Shown here: positions 37,822 to 47,394 of the stretch, one piece after another | Layout: each line of letters begins with the position of its first letter | Position numbering within the stretch: position 1 is the stretch's first letter | Assembly: GCA_049583635.1 (NCBI GenBank) | Contig: JBAUWF010000093.1 | Location: forward strand, 55,687-119,686 | Reading direction: 5' to 3' | DNA length: 64,000 nt | Source: Dokdonella_A sp049583635 | GTDB lineage: Bacteria; Pseudomonadota; Gammaproteobacteria; Xanthomonadales; Rhodanobacteraceae | Notes under the pieces: generated by a model | Seen by the model: the letters and a program-made list of their open reading frames with translations, nothing else | The model's database searches: none | Told to the model about the DNA's origin: nothing | Translations under genes and position numbers: made by a program

Positions 37822-38130
37822 CTAGTGCGCACTGTCGCCAGCGGCCGGCGCACAAGCGAACTCAATCTCGACTTGCGGGAAGTTTCCCAGAATGTACGGC
37901 GGCGGTGATTCGTGCGTGTTGATGAGGTCGGCGATCGCGCCTTGCTTCGCGCAGTATGCGTTTGCCTCGCGCATGGCGTCGGCCTTGAGCGTTCCCATGC
38001 CGGTGAAACCGGATGCCGCTTGCCGCGAGACCATGTAAGTCTGCGGTCCGGTCCTGACCACGCCCGAGTTAGACGCGCAAGCGGAAGCGAGCGCAACGAC
38101 CGCAAGCAAACAGACAGATCGACCTTTCAT
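37822..38130 (-). CDS. Small hypothetical lipoprotein
   Basis: 102 aa, lipobox ASAC (Cys about 18), then TYMVSRQAASGFTGMGTLKADAMREANAYCAKQG-like core (described by its YMVSRQ and EANAYC landmarks) shared by many short proteobacterial lipoproteins of unknown role. Start supported by GGGGAG seven bases before the ATG. It stands alone after tRNA-Ser. Confidence 0.72.
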   Translation of the reverse strand: MKGRSVCLLAVVALASACASNSGVVRTGPQTYMVSRQAASGFTGMGTLKADAMREANAYCAKQGAIADLINTHESPPPYILGNFPQVEIEFACAPAAGDSAH

Positions 38131-38223
38131 CGGACTCCCCTGAACTGGTGGCGGCCTCGCGCGCGTACTGGCGCAAATACTAGCGCGATTCTCTGTCCCG
38201 CGATGTCTCGCGTGTGCGAGACA

Positions 38224-39498
38224 TCAAACCCTCGAGTTGGCCCTCCTCACGGCCTCGGCCCATGTGTCGTTTTGTCGCCCCGATATATAGCCTCGCTCCT
38301 GCAAGAGATGCCGGGCCCAGTTTTCGATATGGTCGTCCGCGCCAACGCGTTCAGCGAGCGGTCTCAGGCGTTCGCGATAAAAATTGCTGTAGGTGAGGTT
38401 GATCCACCCGGCAATGGCGCTGTGAAATTCCGGGTGAGGCGCGAGCTCACCTTCCACGAAGGGTTGCATGACGATATCGTTCCAACAATAGACGAGTTTT
38501 TCAAAGCGATTCACAGCTTCCTTGGGTCTTGAAGCCAAGTTGGCGCGGAACGTATCGATAGCGCTTCGCATCCATTCGGCGCGCCCCTCCTTGCCATGTG
38601 CGACATACCAGTTTTGCCATGCGGCCTTGCCGTGCAGGTCGCATTCGAACGTGATCGCTTGCAGGTCACGTTCCGCATCGTAGTAAGGCGGAAATGTAGA
38701 TGATTCGGTCTTGTCCGAAACACCAACGAGGAACGGCACGAACGCTTCATGGCGCAAGCTGTCGGCCATCGAGATCAGAAAATCGTCGTTCTTCGGAGAG
38801 TGGCGCAGCGTACCCACGGCCCACGCAACTCGCTCGCCGTTCGCTGGCAAAGCGTGCGCGTCCAGATAGCTTTCGACAAGCAGGACTTCCTTCGGGTCCT
38901 TCATCTCAGCGCGGCGTGCGCTAAAGAAAGATACGATGCTCGCGTCGTCAAACTGAGATAGCACGGAGAGAAGAGTGATACGGCGCTCGGGCGAACGCTC
39001 TTCATGAAACGCATCGAGCCAGAACGCAATCCATTGGTCGCGGCCGGTCAACCATTCCCAGCTACCGAAGCCTTGGAGCCGCCCTGCCCATGCCGGCAGG
39101 TAGTCGCGATAAAAGCTCTCTGCATCCGAGCGGCGTTTCTCGCGCAACCATTCGATCGAAGCAGGATCCTTGACAAAGCCGAGCACATTGAAGAGCGCTT
39201 CCATTACCGACGCAAAGTGTGAATCGCCTTGCATGCGATCGATGCCGCGCATGATGTCATTGGTCGCGTCGAAACGAAGAACCATCAGACTTTGCAGGTC
39301 CTGATTTGCATTTCCATGCATGTCGAACAGTGAAGCGCGCGATTCTCCGGGTTTGAATCGAGCAATGATCTGCGCCGGTGTCACATCGTTCGTAGCACCG
39401 GCCTTGGTCGAATCAGCTCCGAAGGAGGTCAGCGTGAAGACGGCACTGGCCAGGGCGACAACGAGTACCAAAATTCGGCGGCAATAGAGAATCGGCAT
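38224..39498 (-). CDS. Hypothetical exported alpha-helical protein
   Basis: 424 aa from ATG 39498 (TTG 39510 also possible). A signal peptide (ILVLVVALASAVFTLTSFGA) precedes a soluble, Trp- and Arg-rich body. Repeating helix pairs suggest a HEAT-like fold (for example RRITLLSVLSQFDDASIVSFF). No family recognised. Lower GC than neighbours is noticeable by eye around 38.6-39.3 kb, so it may be acquired. Confidence 0.6.
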   Translation of the reverse strand: MPILYCRRILVLVVALASAVFTLTSFGADSTKAGATNDVTPAQIIARFKPGESRASLFDMHGNANQDLQSLMVLRFDATNDIMRGIDRMQGDSHFASVMEALFNVLGFVKDPASIEWLREKRRSDAESFYRDYLPAWAGRLQGFGSWEWLTGRDQWIAFWLDAFHEERSPERRITLLSVLSQFDDASIVSFFSARRAEMKDPKEVLLVESYLDAHALPANGERVAWAVGTLRHSPKNDDFLISMADSLRHEAFVPFLVGVSDKTESSTFPPYYDAERDLQAITFECDLHGKAAWQNWYVAHGKEGRAEWMRSAIDTFRANLASRPKEAVNRFEKLVYCWNDIVMQPFVEGELAPHPEFHSAIAGWINLTYSNFYRERLRPLAERVGADDHIENWARHLLQERGYISGRQNDTWAEAVRRANSRV

Positions 39499-39718
39499 CT
39501 TCGTATTCAATCGATTGGGCGAATTAGTGGACTCTACACCGGCATCTGGATGCCACGTGGACTGGGCAACGCCGTCTCAAACTCCTTGCGATGAGAACCT
39601 GCAATGAACGACATTGGACGATCGGGTAAACTTGCCCGCGGCGCATCGACCCTGACCGTGCCAGAGGGCCGGCGTTTTGACAATGCGCCGATCACGGCAA
39701 TCGGCTCGCCGATGTCTA

Positions 39719-39830
39719 TGGCGGCCCCGTCGGTTCTCTCGCGACGATAGCCCGCAAACCCCGCCAGGTCCGGAAGGAAGCAACGGTAGCGGGCGATTCG
39801 GGTGCCGGGATGTGACTGGCGGGGCTGCCA
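39719..39830 (+). ncRNA. ffs: Signal recognition particle RNA (4.5S)
   Basis: The SRP core is exact: AGGTCCGGAAGGAAGCAACGG at 39767-39787 forms the GGAA tetraloop hairpin with the symmetric loop that binds Ffh. The ends TGGCGGCCCCG and CGGGGCTGCCA pair. Length about 112 nt matches the bacterial short form. Ends are estimated from the pairing. TTGACA at 39677 may belong to its promoter. Confidence 0.95.
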
Positions 39831-39857
39831 CCTTTCGAGTCGGTCGAGCGTTCGGTG

Positions 39858-40409
39858 TCAACGATCGTATATGGTTGGTTTCGCGCCATCCTGGCTGCAT
39901 GCCTCATCGCCGCCTCGCCCCGTGGTCGCGCCTGCCGATGAATCGCGCGAGCCCTCCGAAGACGCCGCCAACCGATCGCTCGTCACCGGGGTGTTGTCCG
40001 GATGCAGCCAGCCGGTCGCGCCATCGACGTAGTGCTCTTTTTTCCAGATCGGCACGCGCCGCTTTGTTTCGTCGATGATGAAACGGCAGGCCGCAAAAAC
40101 GGCGTCGCGATGATCGGCGCTGGTCCCGACCCAGACAGCGAGATCACCCACGGCAAGGTGGCCGATGCGATGTACGGCGCGCGCCCCACGCAAGGAAAAG
40201 CGATCGATCGCCTCGGCCAGGATGGATGTGCCCTCGTCCTGCGCCAGCGGCAGGTAGGCCTCATAGTCCAGATATTGAACGCGATGGCCCTGATTATGAT
40301 CGCGCACCCAACCCTCGAACGTCGCGCAGGCGCCGGCACTGGCATGCGCAAGCGCGCGCTTTTCCGCAGCAACATCGATGGTCGCGTGGCTGAGGGTGAA
40401 GTCGTTCAT
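39858..40409 (-). CDS. moaE: Molybdopterin synthase catalytic subunit
   Basis: 183 aa. GACATFEGWVRDHNQG, VHRIGHLAVGDLAVWVG and the active lysines in KRRVPIWKKEHY are typical MoaE. It transfers sulfur from MoaD to precursor Z. The last 35 residues (after WLHPDN) are an unrelated Ser/Gly/Ala tail, longer than the E. coli enzyme. ATG overlaps the moaD stop. Confidence 0.94.
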   Translation of the reverse strand: MNDFTLSHATIDVAAEKRALAHASAGACATFEGWVRDHNQGHRVQYLDYEAYLPLAQDEGTSILAEAIDRFSLRGARAVHRIGHLAVGDLAVWVGTSADHRDAVFAACRFIIDETKRRVPIWKKEHYVDGATGWLHPDNTPVTSDRLAASSEGSRDSSAGATTGRGGDEACSQDGAKPTIYDR

Positions 40410-40645
40410 CCGCCCGACACCGGGGGCAGGAATACGATCTGGTCCTCGTCGGCCAGCACGTGATCCCAGTCGACCAGTACGCCGTTGACGGCCACGCGCA
40501 GACGTTCCGCATCAAAAACGAAGCCGTGGCATTGCCTGACTTGTGCGTACAGCGCCGCCGGTGTCGCTGCCGGACTGTCGATGCGTTCCTCGCCGCAACC
40601 GGCGGCGTCGGCCAGACTGGCGAAATAAAGCAGGTGATAGTTCAT
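40406..40645 (-). CDS. moaD: Molybdopterin synthase sulfur carrier subunit
   Basis: 79-aa ubiquitin-like protein starting MNYHLLYFASLADAAG and ending in the required double glycine (PPVSGG), which is thiocarboxylated. It overlaps moaC upstream and moaE downstream by four bases each. Confidence 0.94.
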   Translation of the reverse strand: MNYHLLYFASLADAAGCGEERIDSPAATPAALYAQVRQCHGFVFDAERLRVAVNGVLVDWDHVLADEDQIVFLPPVSGG

Positions 40646-41142
40646 TTCACGACCTTGCCGCTCTTTACCCGACGCTTGCCGCCGGTCTTTTCGAGCAGTT
40701 TCAAATCCGAGATCACGATGGCATGCGACAGCGATTTGCACATGTCATAGACGGTGAGCGCCGCGATGCCGACAGCGGTCAGCGCTTCCATTTCAACACC
40801 GGTCTTGTGCACCGCCGCGACCTCGCAGCGAAGCGCGAGGTCGGTGGTGGAAACAAACTCGCCGACAATGCGGCAATGCTCGATCGGCAACGCATGGCAG
40901 AACGGGATCAACTCGTGCGTACGCTTTGCCGCCATCGTGCCGGCGATGATCGCGCTGTCGAGCACCGGTCCCTTTGCCGAGCGCATGCCCGTGCGCCGCA
41001 GCGTGGCGGCCACGTCGGCAGGAAACCGCACCAGAACCTCGGCTACGGCCACGCGTCGAGTCACCTTCTTGGCGCCGACATCGACCATTGCCGGGCGACC
41101 TGCGGTGTCGATATGGGTGAGCCCGGCGGGACGTTTTTTCAT
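40642..41142 (-). CDS. moaC: Cyclic pyranopterin monophosphate synthase
   Basis: 166 aa. LTHIDTAGRPAMVDVG, KRTHELIPFCHALP, KTGVEMEALTAVGIAALTVYDMCK identify MoaC, which works after MoaA in the first step of molybdenum-cofactor synthesis. ATG 41142 is 22 nt after moaA. Confidence 0.96.
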   Translation of the reverse strand: MKKRPAGLTHIDTAGRPAMVDVGAKKVTRRVAVAEVLVRFPADVAATLRRTGMRSAKGPVLDSAIIAGTMAAKRTHELIPFCHALPIEHCRIVGEFVSTTDLALRCEVAAVHKTGVEMEALTAVGIAALTVYDMCKSLSHAIVISDLKLLEKTGGKRRVKSGKVVK

Positions 41143-41164
41143 GATCTCGGCAGGGCGGTGCGAC

Positions 41165-42205
41165 TCAACCGCCGATCGCATACATCTCGACGCGCTGGCG
41201 CGAAACGCTGTTGTCCGGCCCGCGGGTTTCACTGTAGCGATCGTCACGTGCGCGCCACAACGCGGCGACCAGGCGTGACAACTCAACGTCGTCGGCGCCG
41301 CTGCGCAAAACGCCGCGCAGATCGTGACCAGCGTTTGCAAACAAGCAGGTATACAGCCGGCCGTCCGCCGACAGCCGCGCGCGCGTGCAACCGCCACAGA
41401 ACGGCTCGCTGACCGAACTGATGAAGCCGACTTCACCGGCGCCATCGGCGAAAGCCCAGCGTTTGGCCACTTCACCGTCGTAGTTGGCGGGCAGTTCGAC
41501 CAGCGGCCAGCGCGCACCGATGCGCGCGCGCAATTCGGCACTCGGCACCACCCGGTCGCTGTGCCACGTGTTGCAGGTGCCGACATCCATGTACTCGATG
41601 AAGCGCAGAACATGGCCGCTGCCACGAAAATGCGCAGCCAGATCAAGCACCTGATCATCGTTGACGCCGCGCATGACCACGCAATTGATCTTCAGCGACA
41701 CATAGCCGGCGGCCTCGGCAGCAGCGATCGCGCCGAGCACCGTGGCGACATCACCACGGCCGCCGCTGAGTACGCGAAAGGTGTGCGCATCGAGCGTGTC
41801 GAGACTCAGCGTGATGCGGCCGAGTCCGGCTGCACGCAGCGCCTCGATGTGTTCGGTCAGCAAACTGCCGTTGGTGGTCAGCGCGAGATCGTCGATACCG
41901 GCAATCGTCGCCAGACGTCGCACCAGCTCCGGCAATTCGCGGCGCAGCAAGGGTTCGCCGCCGGTCAGGCGTAATTTGCGGACGCCCAGGCCTGCGAAGA
42001 CCCGGGCCAACCGTTCGATCTCCTCAAAGCGCAGACGCTCGGCCTTGCTGAGGAATACATGATCACGCGGGTAACGGTCCTCGGGCATGCAATACGGGCA
42101 ACGGAAATTGCAACGATCGAGTACGGAAATGCGCAAATCGGAAAGCGCGCGCCCGCGCAGATCGCGCGGAGACGTTTCCAGCCGCAGCGGAATCGCACCA
42201 CCCAT
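41165..42205 (-). CDS. moaA: GTP 3',8-cyclase (radical SAM)
   Basis: 346 aa. Radical-SAM cluster CNFRCPYC (about 32-39), LRLTGGEPLLRREL, and a second cluster CGGCTRARLSADGRLYTC (about 265-282). The C-terminal GG needed for activity is kept (EMYAIGG). The start overlaps the metallo-beta-lactamase stop (TGATG), showing coupling to that gene. Confidence 0.96.
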   Translation of the reverse strand: MGGAIPLRLETSPRDLRGRALSDLRISVLDRCNFRCPYCMPEDRYPRDHVFLSKAERLRFEEIERLARVFAGLGVRKLRLTGGEPLLRRELPELVRRLATIAGIDDLALTTNGSLLTEHIEALRAAGLGRITLSLDTLDAHTFRVLSGGRGDVATVLGAIAAAEAAGYVSLKINCVVMRGVNDDQVLDLAAHFRGSGHVLRFIEYMDVGTCNTWHSDRVVPSAELRARIGARWPLVELPANYDGEVAKRWAFADGAGEVGFISSVSEPFCGGCTRARLSADGRLYTCLFANAGHDLRGVLRSGADDVELSRLVAALWRARDDRYSETRGPDNSVSRQRVEMYAIGG

Positions 42206-42981
42206 CAGGGAGTTCCGGAGGACGTGACCTGTCCCGACGAAAGTGCAGCGGGTGCCGCCAATGGCATCACTTCATTGCGCTCGGCAACTCGGTATCCGCG
42301 CTCCCGCATCCTCTCGGCGTCGTTGGTCGACGCATAGTGGTAGATGACGAAGCGCCGGCGCAGCTCGTCCGGATATTCGCTATCGAGATCGTCGACCCCG
42401 GTGTGCGACGGGTTGCCAACCAGGGCGCAATCGTGCGCCACGAGTTCATCGTGGGCGGCATGCAACGCCAGCATTTCCGGTATGGGCCGCGTGTCGCCGG
42501 TCCATACGAAACTGCCGGCCAGCGCAATGCCGAACGATGTATTCGGCGCGTGGTGGCGGGTCGCGAACACGTCGAACCACAACCCGTCGTGCCAGAAACC
42601 ACGCGAGACCAGCACGGTGCTGAAGCCATCCCAGAAATTCGCGTCGCCGTCGGCCACCACGTCCGGATAATCGGCCAGGCGCCCCTGCAGGATCGGCGCC
42701 AGCGCCGCATGAAAATACAGCCGCACGCGTCCGCGCAGCTGGGGATCGAAATAGGCCTGATAGAACAGGCGCTCCAGACCACCGACGTGATCCATATGCG
42801 CATGGGTAACGTATACCGCATTCGGCGCCTCCCCGTACTGCGCAAGGTACGAACTCAGCGCCTCCGGGCCGCAATCGATCATGAGCACGGGTCGACCATC
42901 GCGCTCAAGGACTCCGCATGCCGAACCGAGTTCGGGTGCCTGTGAACTGCCGACACCGACAAAACGCAAGTTCCAGCTCAT
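42205..42981 (-). CDS. Metallo-beta-lactamase fold hydrolase
   Basis: 258 aa. Metal site VTHAHMDHVGG (about 59-69), further ligands likely in ATRHHAPNTS, VWTGDTRPIP and VIYHYA. The overall layout resembles RNase Z/phosphodiesterase-like members, substrate unknown. It overlaps kdkA (ATGA) and moaA (TGATG), so it sits in the middle of a tight operon. Confidence 0.87.
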   Translation of the reverse strand: MSWNLRFVGVGSSQAPELGSACGVLERDGRPVLMIDCGPEALSSYLAQYGEAPNAVYVTHAHMDHVGGLERLFYQAYFDPQLRGRVRLYFHAALAPILQGRLADYPDVVADGDANFWDGFSTVLVSRGFWHDGLWFDVFATRHHAPNTSFGIALAGSFVWTGDTRPIPEMLALHAAHDELVAHDCALVGNPSHTGVDDLDSEYPDELRRRFVIYHYASTNDAERMRERGYRVAERNEVMPLAAPAALSSGQVTSSGTP

Positions 42982-43793
42982 AGCTCTGCTCCATGGTCTG
43001 GACGGATGATGGCACCCGCACCGAGCGCAGCATGATATGCCGCCAGCAGCGGATGCCAGAAAGCCGAATCGAAGTCTTCTATATTCCGACCTGCGCCCAG
43101 TTTAATAAATGAACGTCGAAGACGAGCGAAATTGGATTGCTGCCAGGCCAATGCCGGTTTGCGCAGGCGACCGCGGTCGAAATCGATCAGCCATACCTGA
43201 TCCGATGTCAAACCACCGGCGACGCCATTGGCAGCCAGCACATTGTGCGCATTGAGATCAGCGTGCCACACACCGACACGGTGGAAGCGCGCGAGCGTCC
43301 GTCCGACGCGCTCGGCAAGCGCCGCATCCAGCGAACCGGCAGCCTGCCGCTCGGCCAAGGTGCGCACCGGGCTCAGACGTCGGACCAGCAGATCGGCGCG
43401 ATAGCCGATTCCATCTCGCACATAGCGCGCCGCAATCGGCTCCGGTACCGGCAATCCCGCCTCGGTCATGCGCATCAACAAGTCGAATTCCCGGAACGAG
43501 CGCGTACGCCTGGCGCCGCTCCATAAATAATGGTCGGTACTGACCAAGGCTGCGAGGCCGCCGCGGCGATAATGACGCAGCACGCACGGCCCCAGCGGTG
43601 TTTCGACGAACACCACACCGCCGCGACCTCCGGTGCGTGCGGCGGCCAGTCCCTGTGCCAACCAATATTCGGTTTCAAACCAGCCGGTCTCTACGCAGGG
43701 CGCATTCGCCACATCCGATACGTCCGCATCGGACAAGGCCGCATTGACGACAATTGCGCCGTTTGGAATCGATTGGACTTGCTTGTCGATCAT
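42978..43793 (-). CDS. kdkA: 3-deoxy-D-manno-octulosonic acid kinase
   Basis: Phosphorylates KDO in the lipopolysaccharide core. RGGVVFVETPLGPCVLRHYRRGG, YLWSGARRTRSFREFDLL, and the kinase loop HADLNAHNVL plus LIDFDRG (about 180-215) match KdkA. Start set at ATG 43793 (271 aa); 43871 and 43904 give longer unconserved ends. A glycosyltransferase is divergently encoded. Confidence 0.9.
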   Translation of the reverse strand: MIDKQVQSIPNGAIVVNAALSDADVSDVANAPCVETGWFETEYWLAQGLAAARTGGRGGVVFVETPLGPCVLRHYRRGGLAALVSTDHYLWSGARRTRSFREFDLLMRMTEAGLPVPEPIAARYVRDGIGYRADLLVRRLSPVRTLAERQAAGSLDAALAERVGRTLARFHRVGVWHADLNAHNVLAANGVAGGLTSDQVWLIDFDRGRLRKPALAWQQSNFARLRRSFIKLGAGRNIEDFDSAFWHPLLAAYHAALGAGAIIRPDHGAEL

Positions 43794-43955
43794 GCCTCTG
43801 CCAAGTTGCGGCTCTTGGGCAGCGCTGGTTTCCGGTTCCGAATCGCGTGATGGACCGGGATGCGCGTCCATCCGTGTGTAGACGGTCCAGAATAACGCTG
43901 TCACTGGTTCATCCCCGGCTCCGTGCTGCCCTGCAACCGAAGTCTATCAGTCCTC

Positions 43956-45062
43956 ATGTCGCCAAGCCCATCCACCGCCGCACCACGTTCGCTGTGTCTG
44001 CTGCGCACGTCGGCGATTGGCGATGTCAGCCACGTGATCCCGCTGGTGCGCACGCTGAGGCGGCAGTGGCCCGATACCGAATTGACCTGGCTGATCGGCA
44101 GGCTGGAACACAAACTGGTATGCGACCTGACGTGCGTTGAATTCATCGTGTACGACAAGTATGCCGGGCGCGCCGGATATCGTTCGGTGCGCGCACAACT
44201 GGCCGGGCGCCAGTTCGACGCGCTGCTGCACATGCAGGTCGCCCTGCGCGCCAACCTCCTGAGCCTGCTGGTCAAGGCGCCGTTGCGGATCGGCTATGAC
44301 CGGGCGCGATCAAAGGATCTTCACGGGTTTTTCATCAATTGCCGGATTGCGGCGCGTCGAGGCGATCATGTGCTGGATGCGCTCGCGAGTTTTCTAGACC
44401 CGCTTGGAGTCAAGCAATCCGAGGTGCGATGGGACATTCCGGTGCCGGAAGAGGCACTCGAATTTGCCGCGCGTCATTTGCCCGGGACTTTACCCACCCT
44501 GCTGGTGTGTCCGTGCTCGAGCCACCGCCTGCGCAACTGGCGCGCGGCACGCTACGCTGCGGTCATGGATCATGCGGCGCTCGCGCACGGCTGGCGCGTC
44601 GTGCTGTGCGGCGGACCGAGCGCATTCGAACGCGAATTCGGGGATACGATTCTGGCGCAAATGAAGACCCGGCCGCTGGATCTGATCGGCAAGGACACGT
44701 TGAAGCGCCTGCTCGCACTGCTGCAGCGCGCAACCCTGGTGCTGGCGCCTGACTCCGGACCGATGCATATGGCCAATACGGTCGGAACTCCGGTATTGGG
44801 GCTGCATGCGGCCAGCAACCCGGCACGCTCCGGTCCGTATTCCGAGCGCCGCTGGTGCGTGGATCGTTACCCAGAAGCTGCCGAAAAATTCCGCCACAAA
44901 CCGGTCGAGAAGCTGCCATGGGGTGCCAAGCTCGAACACCGCGGAGTCATGGACCTAATCGAGGTCGACGACGTGATCGAGCGTTTCGAGGCGTTCATCG
45001 GTGCCGGCATGCCGCGAATCGGCGGCAGCTCTCCGGTTGCCGGCGCGAACGTTTCGCCATGA
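43956..45062 (+). CDS. Glycosyltransferase family 9 (heptosyltransferase-like)
   Basis: 368 aa. The GT9 start SLCLLRTSAIGDVSHVIPLVRTLR and the donor site APDSGPMHMANTVGTPVLGLHA (landmarks near 22 and 275) are clear; KDTLKRLLALLQ precedes it. Likely adds heptose or a related sugar to lipopolysaccharide core at the inner membrane, consistent with kdkA next door. Its TGA overlaps the next ATG. Confidence 0.9.
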   Translation: MSPSPSTAAPRSLCLLRTSAIGDVSHVIPLVRTLRRQWPDTELTWLIGRLEHKLVCDLTCVEFIVYDKYAGRAGYRSVRAQLAGRQFDALLHMQVALRANLLSLLVKAPLRIGYDRARSKDLHGFFINCRIAARRGDHVLDALASFLDPLGVKQSEVRWDIPVPEEALEFAARHLPGTLPTLLVCPCSSHRLRNWRAARYAAVMDHAALAHGWRVVLCGGPSAFEREFGDTILAQMKTRPLDLIGKDTLKRLLALLQRATLVLAPDSGPMHMANTVGTPVLGLHAASNPARSGPYSERRWCVDRYPEAAEKFRHKPVEKLPWGAKLEHRGVMDLIEVDDVIERFEAFIGAGMPRIGGSSPVAGANVSP

Positions 45063-46015
45063 ACGACGCGGCGCCCGTCTCTCTCGTGGTCGAGGCGGAC
45101 GGTCTGCCACGGGCCTGTGCCCTCATGGTCGCGAGCACGGTGTCGTTCGGACTGATGGCCATCGTGATCCGCTACGCCTCCGCGCAAATTCATCCATTCG
45201 AGATCGCTTTCTTTCGCAGCGCATTCGGCGTCGTTTTCGCGTTGCCGCTGGTGCTTGTGCACGGCCCTGTGATCCTGCGCACTCGCCGCCTCGGTTTCTA
45301 TTTTCTGCGCTGTGCAATCGGCATGGGCTCGATGCTCGCAGCCTTCTGGGCGATGGTGCATCTTCCGCTCGCGCAGGCGATCGCGCTGACTTATTCGACG
45401 CCGATGTTCGTCACCATCGGCGCCGCGCTGGTGCTCGGTGAAGTAGTGCGCATGCGTCGCTGGAGCGCGGTCATCATCGGCTTCATCGGCGTGCTGGTCA
45501 TCGTGCGACCGGGTGCCGACAGCTTCGTGCTCGCGAGTCTGGTACCACTGCTGGCAGCCGCGCTGTCGGGCAGCGTGACGATCAGCATCAAGTACCTCGC
45601 GCGCAGCGAACATCCGGATACCATCGTGCTGCTGACCACCTTGCTGTGGGTTCCGTTATCACTGCCGGCGGCGCTGCCGGTCTGGCAGACACCGCACGCG
45701 CGCGTATGGCCGTGGCTGGTGCTTTCGGGCCTGTTCGGTACCGTTGGCCACTGGTGCTGGACGCGTGCACTCAAGCTCGCCGATGCGTCGCTGATCGCGC
45801 CGATCAGTTACCTGCAGCTACTCATCGTCGCAGGGCTGGCCTGGTGGTTGTTCGGGGAAACGCCCGGGCCGTACACCGGGCTCGGCGCGGCGATCATCAT
45901 CGGTGCCAGTGTCTACATCGCCCACCGCGAAGCAATGCTGGCGCGGCAGCGGCGCCGGCAAACGACGATCGCGCCCGGCGCTCCATTGCCGCGACCGCCG
46001 CAGGCGATCGTGTAA
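45059..46015 (+). CDS. DMT-family (EamA) permease
   Basis: 318 aa with about ten membrane helices in two EamA repeats (about 20-145 and 158-285). FEIAFFRSAFGVVFALPL and LPLAQAIALTYSTPMFVTIGAALVLGE are typical. Substrate not predictable. ATG 45059 overlaps the glycosyltransferase stop (ATGA), longer starts lie inside that gene. Confidence 0.92.
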   Translation: MNDAAPVSLVVEADGLPRACALMVASTVSFGLMAIVIRYASAQIHPFEIAFFRSAFGVVFALPLVLVHGPVILRTRRLGFYFLRCAIGMGSMLAAFWAMVHLPLAQAIALTYSTPMFVTIGAALVLGEVVRMRRWSAVIIGFIGVLVIVRPGADSFVLASLVPLLAAALSGSVTISIKYLARSEHPDTIVLLTTLLWVPLSLPAALPVWQTPHARVWPWLVLSGLFGTVGHWCWTRALKLADASLIAPISYLQLLIVAGLAWWLFGETPGPYTGLGAAIIIGASVYIAHREAMLARQRRRQTTIAPGAPLPRPPQAIV

Positions 46016-46080
46016 GGTAAGGCAGCAGCATCTTCGCAGTTGCGCTCGACGTTGTGCATGTGGTCGATCGGGAAACCCGG

Positions 46081-47310
46081 ATGACTCCAGTTTGGGACGA
46101 ATTGCTGGTCGATTGCCGATTGGCAACGCTCACCGACAACGGTGTTGCGTACGGTGCCGTCGAGAATGCGGCGCTCGGATGGAAAGACGGTCACATCGTG
46201 TTCGCCGATGCGATGAGCGCGCTGCCAGGCAAGCCCGCGATGCTGGCTGCAAGAGTTGAATCGGTCGGAACCAGATGGATCACACCTGGACTCATCGATT
46301 GCCATACACATCTGGTATTTGCCGACGATCGTTCAAGTGAATTCGAGAAACGCCTGAACGGTGTCAGCTACGAAGAGATCGCACGCGCCGGCGGCGGTAT
46401 CGCAGCGAGTGTGCGCGCGACACGAGCGGCGACGCAGGACGAATTGCTGCGGCAATCGCTGCCGCGCGCGCGGGCGCTGCTTGGCGATGGGGTCACGACC
46501 ATTGAGATCAAATCGGGCTACGGGCTCGATATCGACAATGAAGCAAAAATGCTGCGCGTCGCACGACGCATCGGTGTCGATCTCGGCATCGAGGTGCGCA
46601 CCAGTTTCCTCGGTGCGCACGCCCTGCCCGCGGAATTCGCCGGGCGCCCGGATGACTACATCGATTACGTCTGCGACGTCATGCTGCCCGCGATCACCGA
46701 TGCGGGCCTGGCCGATGCGGTTGATGCATTCTGCGAAACCATAGGTTTTACAGCGGCCCAGACGCGGCGCGTTTTCGCGAAGGCGTGCGAACTCGGCCTT
46801 CCGGTCAAACTGCACGCCGACCAGTTGTCCGATTCGGGCGGTGCAACGCTCGCCGCCGCGTTCGACGCGCTTTCGGCCGACCACATCGAACACGCCAACG
46901 AAAGCGGCGTTCGAGCAATGGCTGCCGCAGGTACCGTCGCCGTATTGCTACCCGGCGCGTTCTACGCACTACGCGATACTCAACTCCCGCCAATCGAAGC
47001 GTTACGCCGGCATCACGTGCCTATGGCCGTCGCGACTGATCTCAATCCCGGAACCGCGCCGCTGTTGTCATTGCGTCTTGCGATGAACATGGCCTGCACG
47101 CTGTTTCGCCTGACGCCCGAGGAAACCCTGCGCGGCGCGACCGTCAACGCCGCGCGTGCGCTCGGCCTCGACGATCGCGGCACGCTCCAGACCGGACAAC
47201 GGGCCGATTTCGTCGTCTGGGACATCAAACGTCCGGCCGAACTGTGTTACTGGATCGGTGGCAGCTTGGCACAGCGCGTTGTATCGGGAGGCATGGTGCG
47301 GGACGTGTGA
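46081..47310 (+). CDS. hutI: Imidazolonepropionase
   Basis: 409 aa. Metal and substrate motifs in order: IDCHTHLVFADDRS (about 77-90), GGGIAASVRATR, IKSGYGLD, LHADQLSDSGG, EHANESGVRAM and ATDLNPGTAP. Acts third in histidine degradation. hutH, hutU and hutG are not in the window, so it is a solitary hut gene here. Start at ATG 46081; an ATG nine codons upstream is possible. Confidence 0.93.
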   Translation: MTPVWDELLVDCRLATLTDNGVAYGAVENAALGWKDGHIVFADAMSALPGKPAMLAARVESVGTRWITPGLIDCHTHLVFADDRSSEFEKRLNGVSYEEIARAGGGIAASVRATRAATQDELLRQSLPRARALLGDGVTTIEIKSGYGLDIDNEAKMLRVARRIGVDLGIEVRTSFLGAHALPAEFAGRPDDYIDYVCDVMLPAITDAGLADAVDAFCETIGFTAAQTRRVFAKACELGLPVKLHADQLSDSGGATLAAAFDALSADHIEHANESGVRAMAAAGTVAVLLPGAFYALRDTQLPPIEALRRHHVPMAVATDLNPGTAPLLSLRLAMNMACTLFRLTPEETLRGATVNAARALGLDDRGTLQTGQRADFVVWDIKRPAELCYWIGGSLAQRVVSGGMVRDV

Positions 47311-47394
47311 TCCCGATCGCGCGCCGACACGCCACAAGTATCGGGCGACGCAGATGCGCGGTTTTCGAACCCGCGGCGGCGTCGCCCGCGCACC

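Noticed and set aside
39577..39900. 107-aa minus-strand frame over the SRP RNA
   Set aside because: It covers ffs and the moaE tail, has no ribosome site and no protein-like composition.
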